Source of the DNA: Paenibacillus marchantiae
Lineage (GTDB): Bacteria; Bacillota; Bacilli; Paenibacillales; Paenibacillaceae
Reading direction: 5' to 3'
Assembly: GCF_028771845.1 (NCBI RefSeq)
Contig: NZ_CP118270.1
Span: 2,852,001-2,916,000, forward strand
DNA length: 64,000 nt
The position numbers were made by a program, and so were the translations under genes. The first letter of the stretch is position 1. Each line of letters opens with the position of its first letter. Positions 8,418 to 17,050 of this stretch are shown piece after piece. The notes under the pieces were generated by a model. It was not told the DNA's origin, did no database searches, and worked only from the letters and a program-made list of their open reading frames with translations.

Positions 8418-8523
8418 ACATCAGATAACATTATATTCACGCTGCGGACATTAGTCTTGGGCCCGGTAAGAGCCAGACACCCAGTTTACATCGGGGAGTG
8501 AATACAAGAACGTTATATGAAAC
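8418..8523 (+). repeat. attC-like structured repeat, copy B (complete, about 105 bp)
   Basis: The left end is GACATCAGATAACA and the right end GTGAATACAAGAACGTTAT. Outer pair: ATAAC 8425-8429 with GTTAT 8512-8516. Spacer: ATTAT against ACAAGAAC. Inner pair: ATTCAC 8435-8440 with GTGAAT 8498-8503. Compared with copy A, CTAC/GTAG has become TCAC/GTGA on both arms, a compensatory change that shows selection for pairing. It starts 36 nt after the DUF4279 stop, and the next gene starts 32 nt after the core. Confidence 0.6.
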
Positions 8524-8543
8524 TTCCTGATGAAGGATTATTG

Positions 8544-9275
8544 ATGAATGTATTAATACATAAACTCCAGAGCAGGGATGCGGGAATTTTGAGAATATTT
8601 TTGAAGTCAATCTACTTATTATCTGCTGTAGGAGTCGGCGTTGGATGTTTTTATTCTTTCATGTTTTTTATCTTTAATATTGGCGGTGGTTTCATTAGTA
8701 GTGATAACAAGCCTGCTGCTTTCGGGGTTGCTGCTTTGGCGGTAGTAGGAACAATCGTTTTTTTACTACTTGGCAGACTCATTTACAATTCCAACTCCTA
8801 TATTGGCCCAAGTATTGTAATCATTGTTGTTACCGCTATTCTTACTTTACCAGTCGTCGATGTGGCTAATAATGTGATTGGTACTTATCAAACACACCGC
8901 GCGAAGCCTTATGTGGAAAGTTATATGAATGACTTAAAAACAGGTCTTGTTGAAAAAATAGCACCATTGGAATTTGATTATAATGAAAGCAAGACTGAAA
9001 CTCTACGTTACTGGAGTAATAATGGACATGATATTTGGATTAAATTAAGAAAGAAAAATGAAACACTGACATCAGAGGATTTAAATAACGTAATTAATGC
9101 CTTACCTTCAGCTAAGTATAAAGTAAGAGTATTCATATATTATAAGAGCTTTAAAGAGTATCCAAACGATCAGTATTCTATTGATTTTACGGTTCGAAAT
9201 AGCCCAACTGTTCCACCATATTGTAATTCAGATGACTTTGAACATAATCTATGTGATTTTGTAATAGGAAAATAA
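8544..9275 (+). CDS. Hypothetical membrane protein with a C-terminal soluble domain
   Basis: About 243 residues with three or four membrane helices in the first 125 residues, one of them Gly-rich (AVGVGVGCFYSFMFF), and a polar C-terminal domain of about 115 residues. No family recognised. ATG at 8544 is chosen because AAGGA (8533-8537) lies 6 nt upstream; the in-frame ATG at 8517 is part of the attC-like repeat end. Two more small genes follow closely (19 nt and 47 nt), probably as one transcript. Confidence 0.65.
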   Translation: MNVLIHKLQSRDAGILRIFLKSIYLLSAVGVGVGCFYSFMFFIFNIGGGFISSDNKPAAFGVAALAVVGTIVFLLLGRLIYNSNSYIGPSIVIIVVTAILTLPVVDVANNVIGTYQTHRAKPYVESYMNDLKTGLVEKIAPLEFDYNESKTETLRYWSNNGHDIWIKLRKKNETLTSEDLNNVINALPSAKYKVRVFIYYKSFKEYPNDQYSIDFTVRNSPTVPPYCNSDDFEHNLCDFVIGK

Positions 9276-9294
9276 ATCTAAAGGAGTTCCTGAA

Positions 9295-9759
9295 TTGAAG
9301 AATCAAAAGCATGCAATGAGTTTAATATTTCTTTTAATAATATTAGCCCTAAGTGGTTGTAGTTCAAACAGTATGAAGGCGGATGAAATTGTTGAGGACG
9401 GGTTAATAATAAACTCGATTTCAATTGGACTGGGAGGGAGTGAAGAAGATGCAGGTATAACAGTCGTAACATATAATTTCAATCTATGGAATAGAACCAA
9501 TAAATCAATAATGCTAAAAACAGTTGAGCCAATCATAAGTAAGGATATTCAGAATCAATTAATCGATAGAGACATTAAATTAAACATAAATGAGAAAATT
9601 GATGGTAATAGTTCGGAAGCAGTGGCGGGTACTTTTAGATTAGATACAAAAGGGCTTGATAAAGAAGGAATAATTAAGTTAAACATTAATGTTAAAGAAT
9701 TTAATATAGCAATTGAACAAGTCATAGGAATGAATGAAGTGAATGAAGTAAATAACTAA
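9295..9759 (+). CDS. Hypothetical lipoprotein
   Basis: A 154-residue protein with a clear lipoprotein signal: positive N-terminus, hydrophobic core and lipobox LSGC with Cys22. The mature part has no cysteine and a beta-sandwich-like pattern with VVTYNFNLWNRTNKSIMLKT. It may be a small Ig-like envelope protein, but the family is not recognised. TTG start with AAGGAG 8 nt upstream; it follows the membrane protein by 19 nt, which suggests joint expression. Confidence 0.65.
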   Translation: MKNQKHAMSLIFLLIILALSGCSSNSMKADEIVEDGLIINSISIGLGGSEEDAGITVVTYNFNLWNRTNKSIMLKTVEPIISKDIQNQLIDRDIKLNINEKIDGNSSEAVAGTFRLDTKGLDKEGIIKLNINVKEFNIAIEQVIGMNEVNEVNN

Positions 9760-9806
9760 TTTCAGATAACTCCAAGAAAACATATCTAACAAAGAGGTGT
9801 ATCTTT

Positions 9807-10262
9807 ATGGAAAGAAAAAAAGAGGAAAACAATCAGATGGGTGTAATTCCAGAGCACCATAGCCCTGTACGACATATCCTTAATGAAGCAAACGGACTAC
9901 ACAACAATCAATTTATAGATAGTTTTAAGAAAGCTGCAGATACTCCAGATGCATATGTAATTATGGAAGGTGATGATGGAGGACAAATCTACTTGTCTTG
10001 CCCTATGAAACTAGTCAATTGCAGTGAGGAGACATTACATACTCTATTAAAAGATTTAGATACCATTGCATGGGACTGTAATGAGGGAGAAGGCCAAGGA
10101 CTATTTTACGAAAAACTCTTTCCTGGTGATGGGATTAGTGGAGGTATGGGGGGAGGAGATGTTGAGGAAGGACTATGGATTCATGAAGAATTTATTGATT
10201 TACAATTATATGATGAAATTCATGAAGTCATATTAGGCAATAAAGAAAGAATAACAAAGTAA
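9807..10262 (+). CDS. Hypothetical acidic cytoplasmic protein
   Basis: A 151-residue acidic protein without signal peptide or membrane segment. It has a Gly-rich loop (DGISGGMGGGDVEEGLW) and a central DCNEGEGQGLFYEKL. I do not recognise the family; the size and acidity would suit an immunity or adaptor protein, but nothing proves it. Good ribosome binding site AAAGAGGTGT. The left half of an attC-like site begins 28 nt after its stop. Confidence 0.6.
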   Translation: MERKKEENNQMGVIPEHHSPVRHILNEANGLHNNQFIDSFKKAADTPDAYVIMEGDDGGQIYLSCPMKLVNCSEETLHTLLKDLDTIAWDCNEGEGQGLFYEKLFPGDGISGGMGGGDVEEGLWIHEEFIDLQLYDEIHEVILGNKERITK

Positions 10263-10280
10263 TAAAATGAATAAATCATA

Positions 10281-10373
10281 AGGCCCATCAACATCGGATA
10301 ACAAAGTGTTCATGTGGATGGGCAAACTGTTGAAGTACTGCATACAGAGAAAAAGGAAGATGTGAGGTGAGTT
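10281..10373 (+). repeat. attC-like repeat, copy C (left end only) plus a gene-tail fragment
   Basis: ACATCGGATAACA at 10291-10303 matches the left consensus, with ATAAC at 10298-10302. No right end follows. Instead the sequence runs into an open stretch ending VHVDGQTVEVLHTEKKEDV at a stop just before 10374, which looks like the tail of a lost gene. GCCCATC 10283-10289 pairs with GATGGGC 10317-10323, giving a local hairpin. It looks like a truncated site. Confidence 0.4.
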
Positions 10374-10748
10374 ATGGGCGTAAGAAAAAAATATAAACGT
10401 AAAATCGTTCGATCCAATCGATTATTTTATTGGTATGTTGAACCGGATATTGACGATGAAGGAATAATCAAATTACATATCGTTTCTGAGGATAAGAAGT
10501 TAATCGTTACTTATGAAGTGGGACAACACAGTATTAAGAACAAGAGTCCATTTATAGTCATCATCGGAGAAGAATTCGAAGGCTGGACGTTAGAATATAT
10601 AGGATACAGAAGAGTACTAACACCGAAATGGAGCGATGAGATCATCACGCCAAAATTGATAGGTGAAATCATTGATTGGTGCCTCTTGAAAGATAAAGAA
10701 ATAAACAGCGTTAATTGGAAAGGTGAATATCTTCGGCCTCTCTCATGA
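10374..10748 (+). CDS. Hypothetical basic protein
   Basis: A 124-residue soluble protein with a basic N-terminus (MGVRKKYKRKIVRSNR) and a beta-rich middle (LHIVSEDKKLIVTYEVGQHS). It has three Trp residues in its C-terminal half. No family recognised. GAGGTGAG stands 4 nt before the ATG. The 110-nt gap after it holds the perfect palindrome ACGTATACGT (10802-10811), which may be part of the promoter region of the next gene. Confidence 0.6.
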   Translation: MGVRKKYKRKIVRSNRLFYWYVEPDIDDEGIIKLHIVSEDKKLIVTYEVGQHSIKNKSPFIVIIGEEFEGWTLEYIGYRRVLTPKWSDEIITPKLIGEIIDWCLLKDKEINSVNWKGEYLRPLS

Positions 10749-10858
10749 ATTGAGTGTAATTGCAGTTAAAAAAATTTAGATTCATGTGGACTCTTTTGAA
10801 AACGTATACGTGAAAACAAGAGTACGTAATTACATTTAATATAAAAGGAGAGAAGCTA

Positions 10859-12655
10859 ATGCAAATGAATCGTGGATATCACACTTTTAACAAAGTAATC
10901 GCTTGTGTTCTTTCATACATATTCATCATTACGGCAATAGCGGTGCCTGCTCACGCTGAAGAAAAACAGGTTGAGGCTACACCATCCAGGATTCCTTTAT
11001 CCGAGCTAGAGAAAACGATTGATGCTTATGTTGCCTCCTATGAGAAGTATACGGCTGCCGTTTCGGTTGTGGCGATCAAAGATGGCGAAACCATTATGAA
11101 TAAGGCATATGGTTACGCAGATATTGAGAATCAGCGAAAGGCGGATACATCGACGGTTTTTGAGTGGGCCTCCATCTCTAAACTGTTGGTCTATACGAGT
11201 GTGATGCAGCTTGTCGAACAAGGAAAGCTCGATTTGGAGACGGATATCCAAGAATATCTGCCAGAGGGATTTTTCAAAAATCTCAAATACGATGAACCGA
11301 TTACCCTAATGAACCTGATGCATCACAATGCGGGTTGGGAAGATCAGACAGTGACCGAAGTGTATTATTACGAAGAGAATAAAAATTATGATTTGGGAGA
11401 AACATTGCGTGAAAATGAGCCGAAACAGATATATAAGCCGAATAGCGTCGTTGGTTATTCAAACTATAGCGTTGGATTAGCCGGTTACATCGTGGAATTG
11501 GTAAGTGGGCAACCTTATTATGAATATGTTAATCAACATATTTTTGAACCTCTTCATATGAACGACACTACGGTTCATCCAACGGGGCAAGATCGTCCAG
11601 ACCTTGTGCAAAGAAGGAATGAGGTTAAAGGGTATACGAAAGATTTGAAACGGATCCCTAAGAACAGAGTATACGTAACGTTCTATCCTACAGGGGCAGC
11701 CATGGGGACAGCAAAAGATTTAGGAAAATTCCTTGCAGCGCTGATGCCTGTTGATGATAGCCATGTATTATTTGCAAAGAGGGATACGTTAGACGAAATG
11801 TTGTCAACAAGTCTATATTATGACGAGACTTCGATTCCTCGGTTTGCGCATGGATTCGTTGAGATGGAATACTGGGCACCAACACTATTGCACGAGGGGA
11901 ATTTAAAAGGATTTTCAAGTAAAGTTGTCTTTGATCCAGAATCCAAATTTGGAATGGTGGTCATGACAAACATTGCGTTTGAGGAAATCTATTATTATGG
12001 ACTTATTAGCAAAATCTTCGGTAATAGTACATACGTTAATTCAGTCACTTCTGAAGGAGGATATTTTCAATCCGCACGACGGCCAGCCGCTAGATTTACT
12101 GATTTATTCAGGCAGCTTGATATAACCAAATTTTCAAAAGCTGAGTTAAGTAGTCTGTATAATGTGGTCGAGCATAATGGCGTTGTTGAGAAAATTTCCT
12201 ATACTCCTTACATGGATTACTTGCCTGTATCTAATTTGAAGGTGAACTTGATTGTAATATCTTTTATTCCTGTTGCGCTAGCCATCCTTTTCAGTTTAAT
12301 TGTGTTGATCGGCTATTTAATCCGGATGCTTCTTTACAAACGAAATAAACGGGGAAATCCTCTAAACCATTTTGATAAATATCATCTTGCAATTAATGTT
12401 GCAGGTGCGATACTTCCTCTTAACCTTTTAATCATACACACGAGACTTCCAAGTTATCCCGCTCATTCTTCGCTACGGATCAATTTATTGTTTAACCTAC
12501 TTTATGTGGTTCTAGCAGTGGCGTATCTTGGCTTGCTTATTTACAAACTGAGGAAGAGCAGTTACAGCAAAAAGCAAAAGGTGATGTACATCATGTCTGG
12601 CATCTCAGCGTTCATCTTGGCTGCTTTTATTGTGGGTTGGCATTTGTATGTTTAG
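10859..12655 (+). CDS. Serine hydrolase, class C beta-lactamase/penicillin-binding-protein fold, with membrane tail
   Basis: A 598-residue protein with a signal peptide cleaved near AHA-33. A serine hydrolase domain spans about 45-390: the SxxK motif is Ser105-Ile-Ser-Lys108 and the second motif is Tyr200-Ser-Asn202, both typical of AmpC, D-aminopeptidase and Pbp4*-like enzymes. An LHEGNLKGFSS segment corresponds to the third, HxG-like motif. After a linker the last 150 residues carry about four membrane helices, so the catalytic domain sits outside and is tethered. It probably hydrolyses a peptide or ester bond in the envelope; the substrate is unknown. AAGGAG precedes the ATG by 7 nt. Confidence 0.85.
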   Translation: MQMNRGYHTFNKVIACVLSYIFIITAIAVPAHAEEKQVEATPSRIPLSELEKTIDAYVASYEKYTAAVSVVAIKDGETIMNKAYGYADIENQRKADTSTVFEWASISKLLVYTSVMQLVEQGKLDLETDIQEYLPEGFFKNLKYDEPITLMNLMHHNAGWEDQTVTEVYYYEENKNYDLGETLRENEPKQIYKPNSVVGYSNYSVGLAGYIVELVSGQPYYEYVNQHIFEPLHMNDTTVHPTGQDRPDLVQRRNEVKGYTKDLKRIPKNRVYVTFYPTGAAMGTAKDLGKFLAALMPVDDSHVLFAKRDTLDEMLSTSLYYDETSIPRFAHGFVEMEYWAPTLLHEGNLKGFSSKVVFDPESKFGMVVMTNIAFEEIYYYGLISKIFGNSTYVNSVTSEGGYFQSARRPAARFTDLFRQLDITKFSKAELSSLYNVVEHNGVVEKISYTPYMDYLPVSNLKVNLIVISFIPVALAILFSLIVLIGYLIRMLLYKRNKRGNPLNHFDKYHLAINVAGAILPLNLLIIHTRLPSYPAHSSLRINLLFNLLYVVLAVAYLGLLIYKLRKSSYSKKQKVMYIMSGISAFILAAFIVGWHLYV

Positions 12656-12670
12656 AAGGGCAGAAGCTAA

Positions 12671-12751
12671 ATGGATAACTTAAGCATATTGATAGATGCC
12701 ATGGTTAGACTTCGTAATTCCGATCTTAGGTTGCGAGATGCCAAAGGATAG
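12671..12751 (+). other. Possible 26-codon small ORF
   Basis: An ATG at 12671 opens 26 codons (MDNLSILIDAMVRLRNSD onward) ending at 12749-12751. AGAAGGG lies about 10 nt upstream. It is tucked between the serine hydrolase and the next gene and could be a leader peptide or a gene fragment. Support is weak. Confidence 0.25.
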
Positions 12752-12775
12752 ATCAGAGATAAAGGAGGCCACAGA

Positions 12776-13087
12776 ATGGAAACTAAAATGCTGTTTGGTG
12801 TGGGGTTAGTCTTTGATACACCGGAATTCGGAACCATCGTTATGGGGGCCAATGAAGAATTGGATGAACTACTTCCGCCAATAATTAAAGAGATGATCAG
12901 TGATCGGATTATCATTAAAAAAACGAATGGGGAAGAGCAAGTATTTGAAGTTGTTTCTACTCAAATTAACCATTCTACAGCCGGAAAAAAGAATATTGGA
13001 ATATGTTTGGGAAAAGGGATCTCCCCAGACGAAATACCTGCGGGTTCAATCGTCTACTGTAATTCATCAGGACGAATTGATCAGTAG
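12776..13087 (+). CDS. Small protein with an EF-Tu domain-2-like beta-barrel pattern
   Basis: A 103-residue protein. The segment from SDRIIIKK to PAGSIVYC follows the pattern of translation-factor domain 2: a strand, VFEVVSTQINHST, then NIGICLGKGISPDEIPAGSI, comparable to N-V-G-x-x-L-x-G-I-x-x-x-x-I-x-x-G in EF-Tu. There is no GTPase domain. Such stand-alone barrels are little characterised, so the function is unknown. AAGGAGG stands 8 nt before the ATG, and a terminator follows. Confidence 0.6.
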   Translation: METKMLFGVGLVFDTPEFGTIVMGANEELDELLPPIIKEMISDRIIIKKTNGEEQVFEVVSTQINHSTAGKKNIGICLGKGISPDEIPAGSIVYCNSSGRIDQ

Positions 13088-13122
13088 TGCAGGTTCGGGT
13101 AAACATGCTATATGAAAGCATC

Positions 13123-13172
13123 GGAAGGTCATTTGATTCCCTATGAGATGAAGAAAGACCTTCCTTTTTTTT
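13123..13172 (+). terminator. Terminator
   Basis: GGAAGGTC (13123-13130) pairs with GACCTTCC (13157-13164) over 8 bp around a long loop, followed by eight T residues. It ends the serine hydrolase/small-gene unit. Confidence 0.7.
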
Positions 13173-13529
13173 CTTTTTCAATGTCACGTAGAAGGTTCCA
13201 ACAACATCCAATAAAGCTTCCTCCTTTGATAAATGATGAAAACAAAGACGACATGAGGTTATTCCTAGAGTATTAAAGAATAATTCATCAGGATTTATAA
13301 CACTACATAGTGATAAGAATTCCGAACAACTCAGGCTGAACGAACAACTGACTAACCCGCTTTACGGGGAATTCAGTAAAAAGGTAATTAAAAAAGCCCT
13401 TTAGAGGGGCTTAGAGGGGCTGCTTGAAATAAAGCGCGGTCGGCAGACTTTCAATTCGCCTTTACCAAGCGATAGTTAATAAAACTCTTATGGGGCTGAT
13501 GAAAGCTATACGCCATGGGGCTAGGAACA
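13173..13529. other. Intergenic region with a minus-strand terminator
   Basis: No gene is visible in these 357 bp. AAGCCC (13394-13399) pairs with GGGCTT (13407-13412). On the minus strand the hairpin is followed by a T run (A run at 13390-13395), so it probably terminates the minus-strand pair 14743-13530. The rest contains short direct repeats (GAACAACT, AGAGGGGC) but no readable remnant. Confidence 0.5.
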
Positions 13530-14135
13530 TTAATTTATATTGTACTTCTCCATTACTGAGTCACGAAATAATTCGTATTCTGATAACTCTTGAGAAGTGA
13601 AAGATTGAGACAACTTACTTTGATTAGTCTGTTCTAGGCTGAACTTCCCTAAGTTATCATTAATTAGTCCATAATCTCCAAAAGTGTTCTTCATTAAGAA
13701 AATCACACTGTTATCACCCTTCTGTAATTCAACATAATGATCAGCTGTATATTTGACATCACCATCAAGACTGACTGGTTCAATGATTGTTAACTCTTTT
13801 TGATCTGAAGGGAAATCTTCTGGCTTTTTCAATATCTTTTCAATTTTTATATTGGTATTCGTGTGGAATGATTGCATTGTTCCATCATCGAAAGCAGTTA
13901 CCACATGTTCTCTATCTATAAATTCATCTGTAGCATATCCAATGACAACCAATTCAGCAAATTCATCTAGTTTATTAATTTCATTAAATGTTATTGAATT
14001 CGCAGAAAGATTCACAACTTTATTGATTTGTGGATCTGTTTCCGAATCTTCATTTAAATATGCAATTGAACCAACAAAGATAATCAATAATAACAATACA
14101 GGGATTACTATATATTTCTTTTTTGATAAAGACAT
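13530..14135 (-). CDS. Hypothetical membrane-anchored protein, partner of the matrixin
   Basis: A 201-residue protein with a basic N-terminus, one membrane segment (about 8-26) and an exported soluble domain. The domain has a beta-rich core (IKIEKILKKPEDFPSDQ, VELQKGDNSVIFLMKN) like a small uncharacterised extracellular family. It follows the metalloprotease gene by 23 nt on the same strand, so the two are probably co-expressed. It could be an anchor, inhibitor or sensor for the protease; that is inferred from position only. Confidence 0.6.
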   Translation of the reverse strand: MSLSKKKYIVIPVLLLLIIFVGSIAYLNEDSETDPQINKVVNLSANSITFNEINKLDEFAELVVIGYATDEFIDREHVVTAFDDGTMQSFHTNTNIKIEKILKKPEDFPSDQKELTIIEPVSLDGDVKYTADHYVELQKGDNSVIFLMKNTFGDYGLINDNLGKFSLEQTNQSKLSQSFTSQELSEYELFRDSVMEKYNIN

Positions 14136-14158
14136 GATCTCACCCTCTCAGTTATATT

Positions 14159-14743
14159 TCAATTTCCCCATTTAAGTCTAATCTCTTGGATATCATATGT
14201 TGTGGGTCCTATGTCTTGAATTCCAGATTTCATTACAGAGCTAGAACCAGAGTCTGGTGTGTGATCTAATCCTAATGCATGGCCATATTCGTGAGTAGCG
14301 TTAGAAATGATCTGTGAAGTTGTCATGTTAAATCTGTACATATTGTTATGAAAAAGTCTTATATTGCTGAAGCTCCACGTTTCACTGCCAGTTGCAATAA
14401 CATAACCGCCTGAATTTGATAATTTATATCCCTCCTGCAAACCAATCCATGTTGGATGAGCAGTTGTACCTACATAATACTTGTCTGGCGTTCCGGTTGA
14501 GGAGAGAACTCTAGTCAAATTAACCTTTGTTGATGTATCATTCCATTTGAAACGAGCTTCATCTATTGCTGACACATAACCGTACGATGAAACAGAATCA
14601 GAGTACCATACATTATACGTAGCACTTGTTCTACCACCTGAAAATCTAACAGCGTCAGCATCTGATTGAAGCAGACCGAGACTTAAAGGAAGAATGGCGA
14701 GACTTAGAATAATAATTTTTTTAAACGTTTTAGATGTTCTCAT
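14159..14743 (-). CDS. Secreted matrixin-type zinc metalloprotease
   Basis: About 194 residues with a signal peptide ending near DADA-VRF. The motif HEYGHALGLDH supplies zinc ligands His151, His155 and His161 (HExxHxxGxxH, metzincin clan), and SSVMKSG about 20 residues later supplies the Met-turn, as in matrixins. The protein is almost all catalytic domain, with no evident propeptide or C-terminal module. Start ATG at 14743 is chosen because GGAAGGTG lies 9 nt upstream; a longer TTG-start form to 14782 would put 13 extra residues before the signal peptide. A lone minus-strand pair within a plus-strand region. Confidence 0.85.
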   Translation of the reverse strand: MRTSKTFKKIIILSLAILPLSLGLLQSDADAVRFSGGRTSATYNVWYSDSVSSYGYVSAIDEARFKWNDTSTKVNLTRVLSSTGTPDKYYVGTTAHPTWIGLQEGYKLSNSGGYVIATGSETWSFSNIRLFHNNMYRFNMTTSQIISNATHEYGHALGLDHTPDSGSSSVMKSGIQDIGPTTYDIQEIRLKWGN

Positions 14744-15062
14744 CAATAATGGCACCTTCCTATAGTAGTGAATGTGTCCCAAAATTGTATGTATAGATTG
14801 TATATCCTCCTTTTATATAATTATTCCAATTTAGGGATCTAATATATTGTAACTATATATGGAAACGGATTCAATGTTAGAAATTAAAAAAAATATAAGT
14901 GTGATTCTCCCCTACACTATTATGACTATCCAGAAGTTTACGAACCAGTTTGATTGAGATGAAGTGCAGATTATCCTGGAGTTGTGGTTTGAGAGCGAAA
15001 GATCTACAGCAATGGAAAGCTAGTAGAGGAAAATCGAATGGACCTAAGAACCGTTAGAGAAA

Positions 15063-15592
15063 GTATTAAAGTTAAGAGGATACAGCCGCAAAAAGGGAGT
15101 TGCTCAATTACTCAAATCCGTTACCAACCCTAAACATAAAGCAATTCAGTTCCTGACCTATTCTTCCGGGCTTCGTGTAGGTGAAGTTGTGCGTCTGCGT
15201 TGTAGCGATCTCGATAATGAAAGGCAGACACTTATTGTGAGACAGGGAAAGGGTCAAAAGGATCGGAGAACGCTTCTTTCAAGCCTCGCCTGGGATATGG
15301 TGCAGAAATACATAGATGAATACAGACCCAATCGTTGGCTATTTCCGGGCCAATCTTCTGATCGACATCTTACTGAGCGGAGCGTACAGAAGGTTTTTGA
15401 AGAAGCTAGACAACGCGCAGGAATTATGAAAAAGGTAAGTATTCATGCGCTGAGACACTCCTTCGCTGGAAAACGGGACAGATCTACGAGAAATTAGGAG
15501 CTACTCGGTCATACGAGTGCACGAACAACTCAGGACATTTTACCTAATATCGAAGGAGGAAGATTAAAAGATAAAGATATTAAGGATTTCTT
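15063..15592 (+). pseudogene. Tyrosine recombinase (XerC/D-like) remnant
   Basis: The open frame has VLKLRGYSRK, typical of an integrase N-terminus, then jumps to KAIQFLTYSSGLRVGEVVRL with the first catalytic Arg. QGKGQKDR (Lys) and SIHALRHSFA (His-x-x-Arg) follow. After the HxxR box the frame breaks: GTDLREI is in a second frame, and ELLGHTSARTTQDI in a third, which ends near 15592. Most of the core-binding domain and about five codons after HSFA are missing, and the LGH-x-x-x-x-T box is out of frame. There is no sign of the extra segment found in integron IntI enzymes. The enzyme is dead. Confidence 0.8.
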
Positions 15593-15605
15593 TGAACAAT
15601 TAAAA

Positions 15606-16676
15606 ATGTATTTTACATTTTCTTGGGAACTCAACTCAAGTGTATACTATCTTACTGTACGAGTTTTAGAAGACATTGGTGGTTTAGATGTTCCTAAGTA
15701 CAGTAAACTATCGCAAATGATCTATTCCGAATTGCAAGAGAAAAGGGTTGTTGAGACGGAGTCTAGTGAGAGGCAGGTCACCATTCTTGATTCTAAAGGA
15801 AAACCAATAACACATGATTATTCCGTGCTTGACAAGGGGGGAAAGGCACAGGAAACAAACATATCCGACCAGTTGCTAAAGTTTATTTCAGGTATAAATT
15901 GGATGTCATTTAGGACAGCATATTATACTTTGGCAGCAAAGAATCTAAATGTTGATCTTATACTTCACCCTATTAGACAGGGCTTTCAACTGAATCTACT
16001 TTCAAAATTACATGTATATGATAGTTCGTTACACTCAAGGTTGATATCAGAACTCAATAAAAATGCACAAGAAACTGTATCAAAGATAAATAGATTGACA
16101 GATCCGATAATTATGAACAATCCTCTTCCACTGTTTACTGCTTGGATTGCTGATAAAGCAGGTCCGAAAGGTGATTTCATTAATGTGGCGTATGAATTAC
16201 ACAATGATAAACATATTCTAGAAGCTAGAAGTAAACTAAATACACTTGAAGAGTTTATTCGAGCAGGAGAGAGTAAAAAGTACTCTGTGACAGTTAATCA
16301 ATTGGTACTCGATATAAATAAACAAATGAAGAGATTATGTGAGAAATATAAAATAGAAACTTCACAAGGTATACCATTTTCAAACATTATTTCAGTCTAC
16401 AATTACGCTGCTCCGATGAATGGGATACCAGCATTACCCAAAATATCTGGAAGCATAAAGGGATTGGATTTTATTAAAGATATGGTACCCAAGAAAGGCT
16501 TTGCTGGGTTGTACAGGCGGATAGTTAATGACTTAACAGTAGTTGAACGTTTAGGGAAATATCACGATATTATAGCCTCTAATGTAGTTTTTGCGAAAAA
16601 TGCAGGATATTACAATGCTAAAACTGATCAATCATCATATCAAAAAGCTAGAACATATTGGAAATTACCATTGTAA
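15606..16676 (+). CDS. Hypothetical protein, possibly 5'-truncated
   Basis: A 356-residue, mostly helical, Lys-rich protein without signal peptide or membrane segment; no family recognised. The ATG at 15606 has no ribosome binding site. The frame is open back to 15498 and runs in frame into the last part of the recombinase remnant, so the original start may be lost. GGAGGAAG (15553-15561) has no standard start codon behind it. An attC-like left end lies 14 nt after the stop. It is probably cargo of the same mobile history; function unknown. Confidence 0.45.
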   Translation: MYFTFSWELNSSVYYLTVRVLEDIGGLDVPKYSKLSQMIYSELQEKRVVETESSERQVTILDSKGKPITHDYSVLDKGGKAQETNISDQLLKFISGINWMSFRTAYYTLAAKNLNVDLILHPIRQGFQLNLLSKLHVYDSSLHSRLISELNKNAQETVSKINRLTDPIIMNNPLPLFTAWIADKAGPKGDFINVAYELHNDKHILEARSKLNTLEEFIRAGESKKYSVTVNQLVLDINKQMKRLCEKYKIETSQGIPFSNIISVYNYAAPMNGIPALPKISGSIKGLDFIKDMVPKKGFAGLYRRIVNDLTVVERLGKYHDIIASNVVFAKNAGYYNAKTDQSSYQKARTYWKLPL

Positions 16677-16682
16677 GATTAT

Positions 16683-16860
16683 TCGAGAAGACATTAACCT
16701 TAGATAACACCGCATTCATGCTTCGGTCGCTATCGCTCCCTCGGTCCGCTGAGGGCATTTCGGAGGAGCTGATTCAGCGGACAACACCTTCGAGGCTAAG
16801 ACTTCGACCCGGTCTGCACTATCTTTTTGGGAATCTCATTCCATAAAGAAAATGGTATAC
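16683..16860 (+). repeat. attC-like repeat, copy D (left end and middle)
   Basis: GACATTAACCTTAGATAACA at 16690-16709 is the left end (ATAAC 16704-16708), followed by CCGCATTCATGCTTCGG and a G/C-rich middle with paired segments (GGTCCGCTGAGGGC, then GATTCAGCGGAC). The right end with GTTAT is missing. It begins 14 nt after the preceding stop, the same position relative to a gene as copies A, B and C. The remaining stretch to 17050 is AT-rich without a gene. Confidence 0.5.
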
Positions 16861-17050
16861 CAATACCTTAAGAAATGAAGTGGATTTTCCAGTCCTTGAT
16901 GATTTGTTTTGGCGGACATGGTTAAGTTCTCGTAAGAGGTAATTTTCATATAAACTACATTAATTTGAAGTTTTATCATCCAAATAGAAACATTTTCTCT
17001 ATGTATCGCGTCTAAACTTACAAATAAGCTTAATTTTAGGAGGATTACAA

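Noticed and set aside
16658..16846. 62-codon plus-strand frame at the attC-like copy D
   Set aside because: It reads through the repeat and overlaps the end of the preceding gene; no coding pattern.
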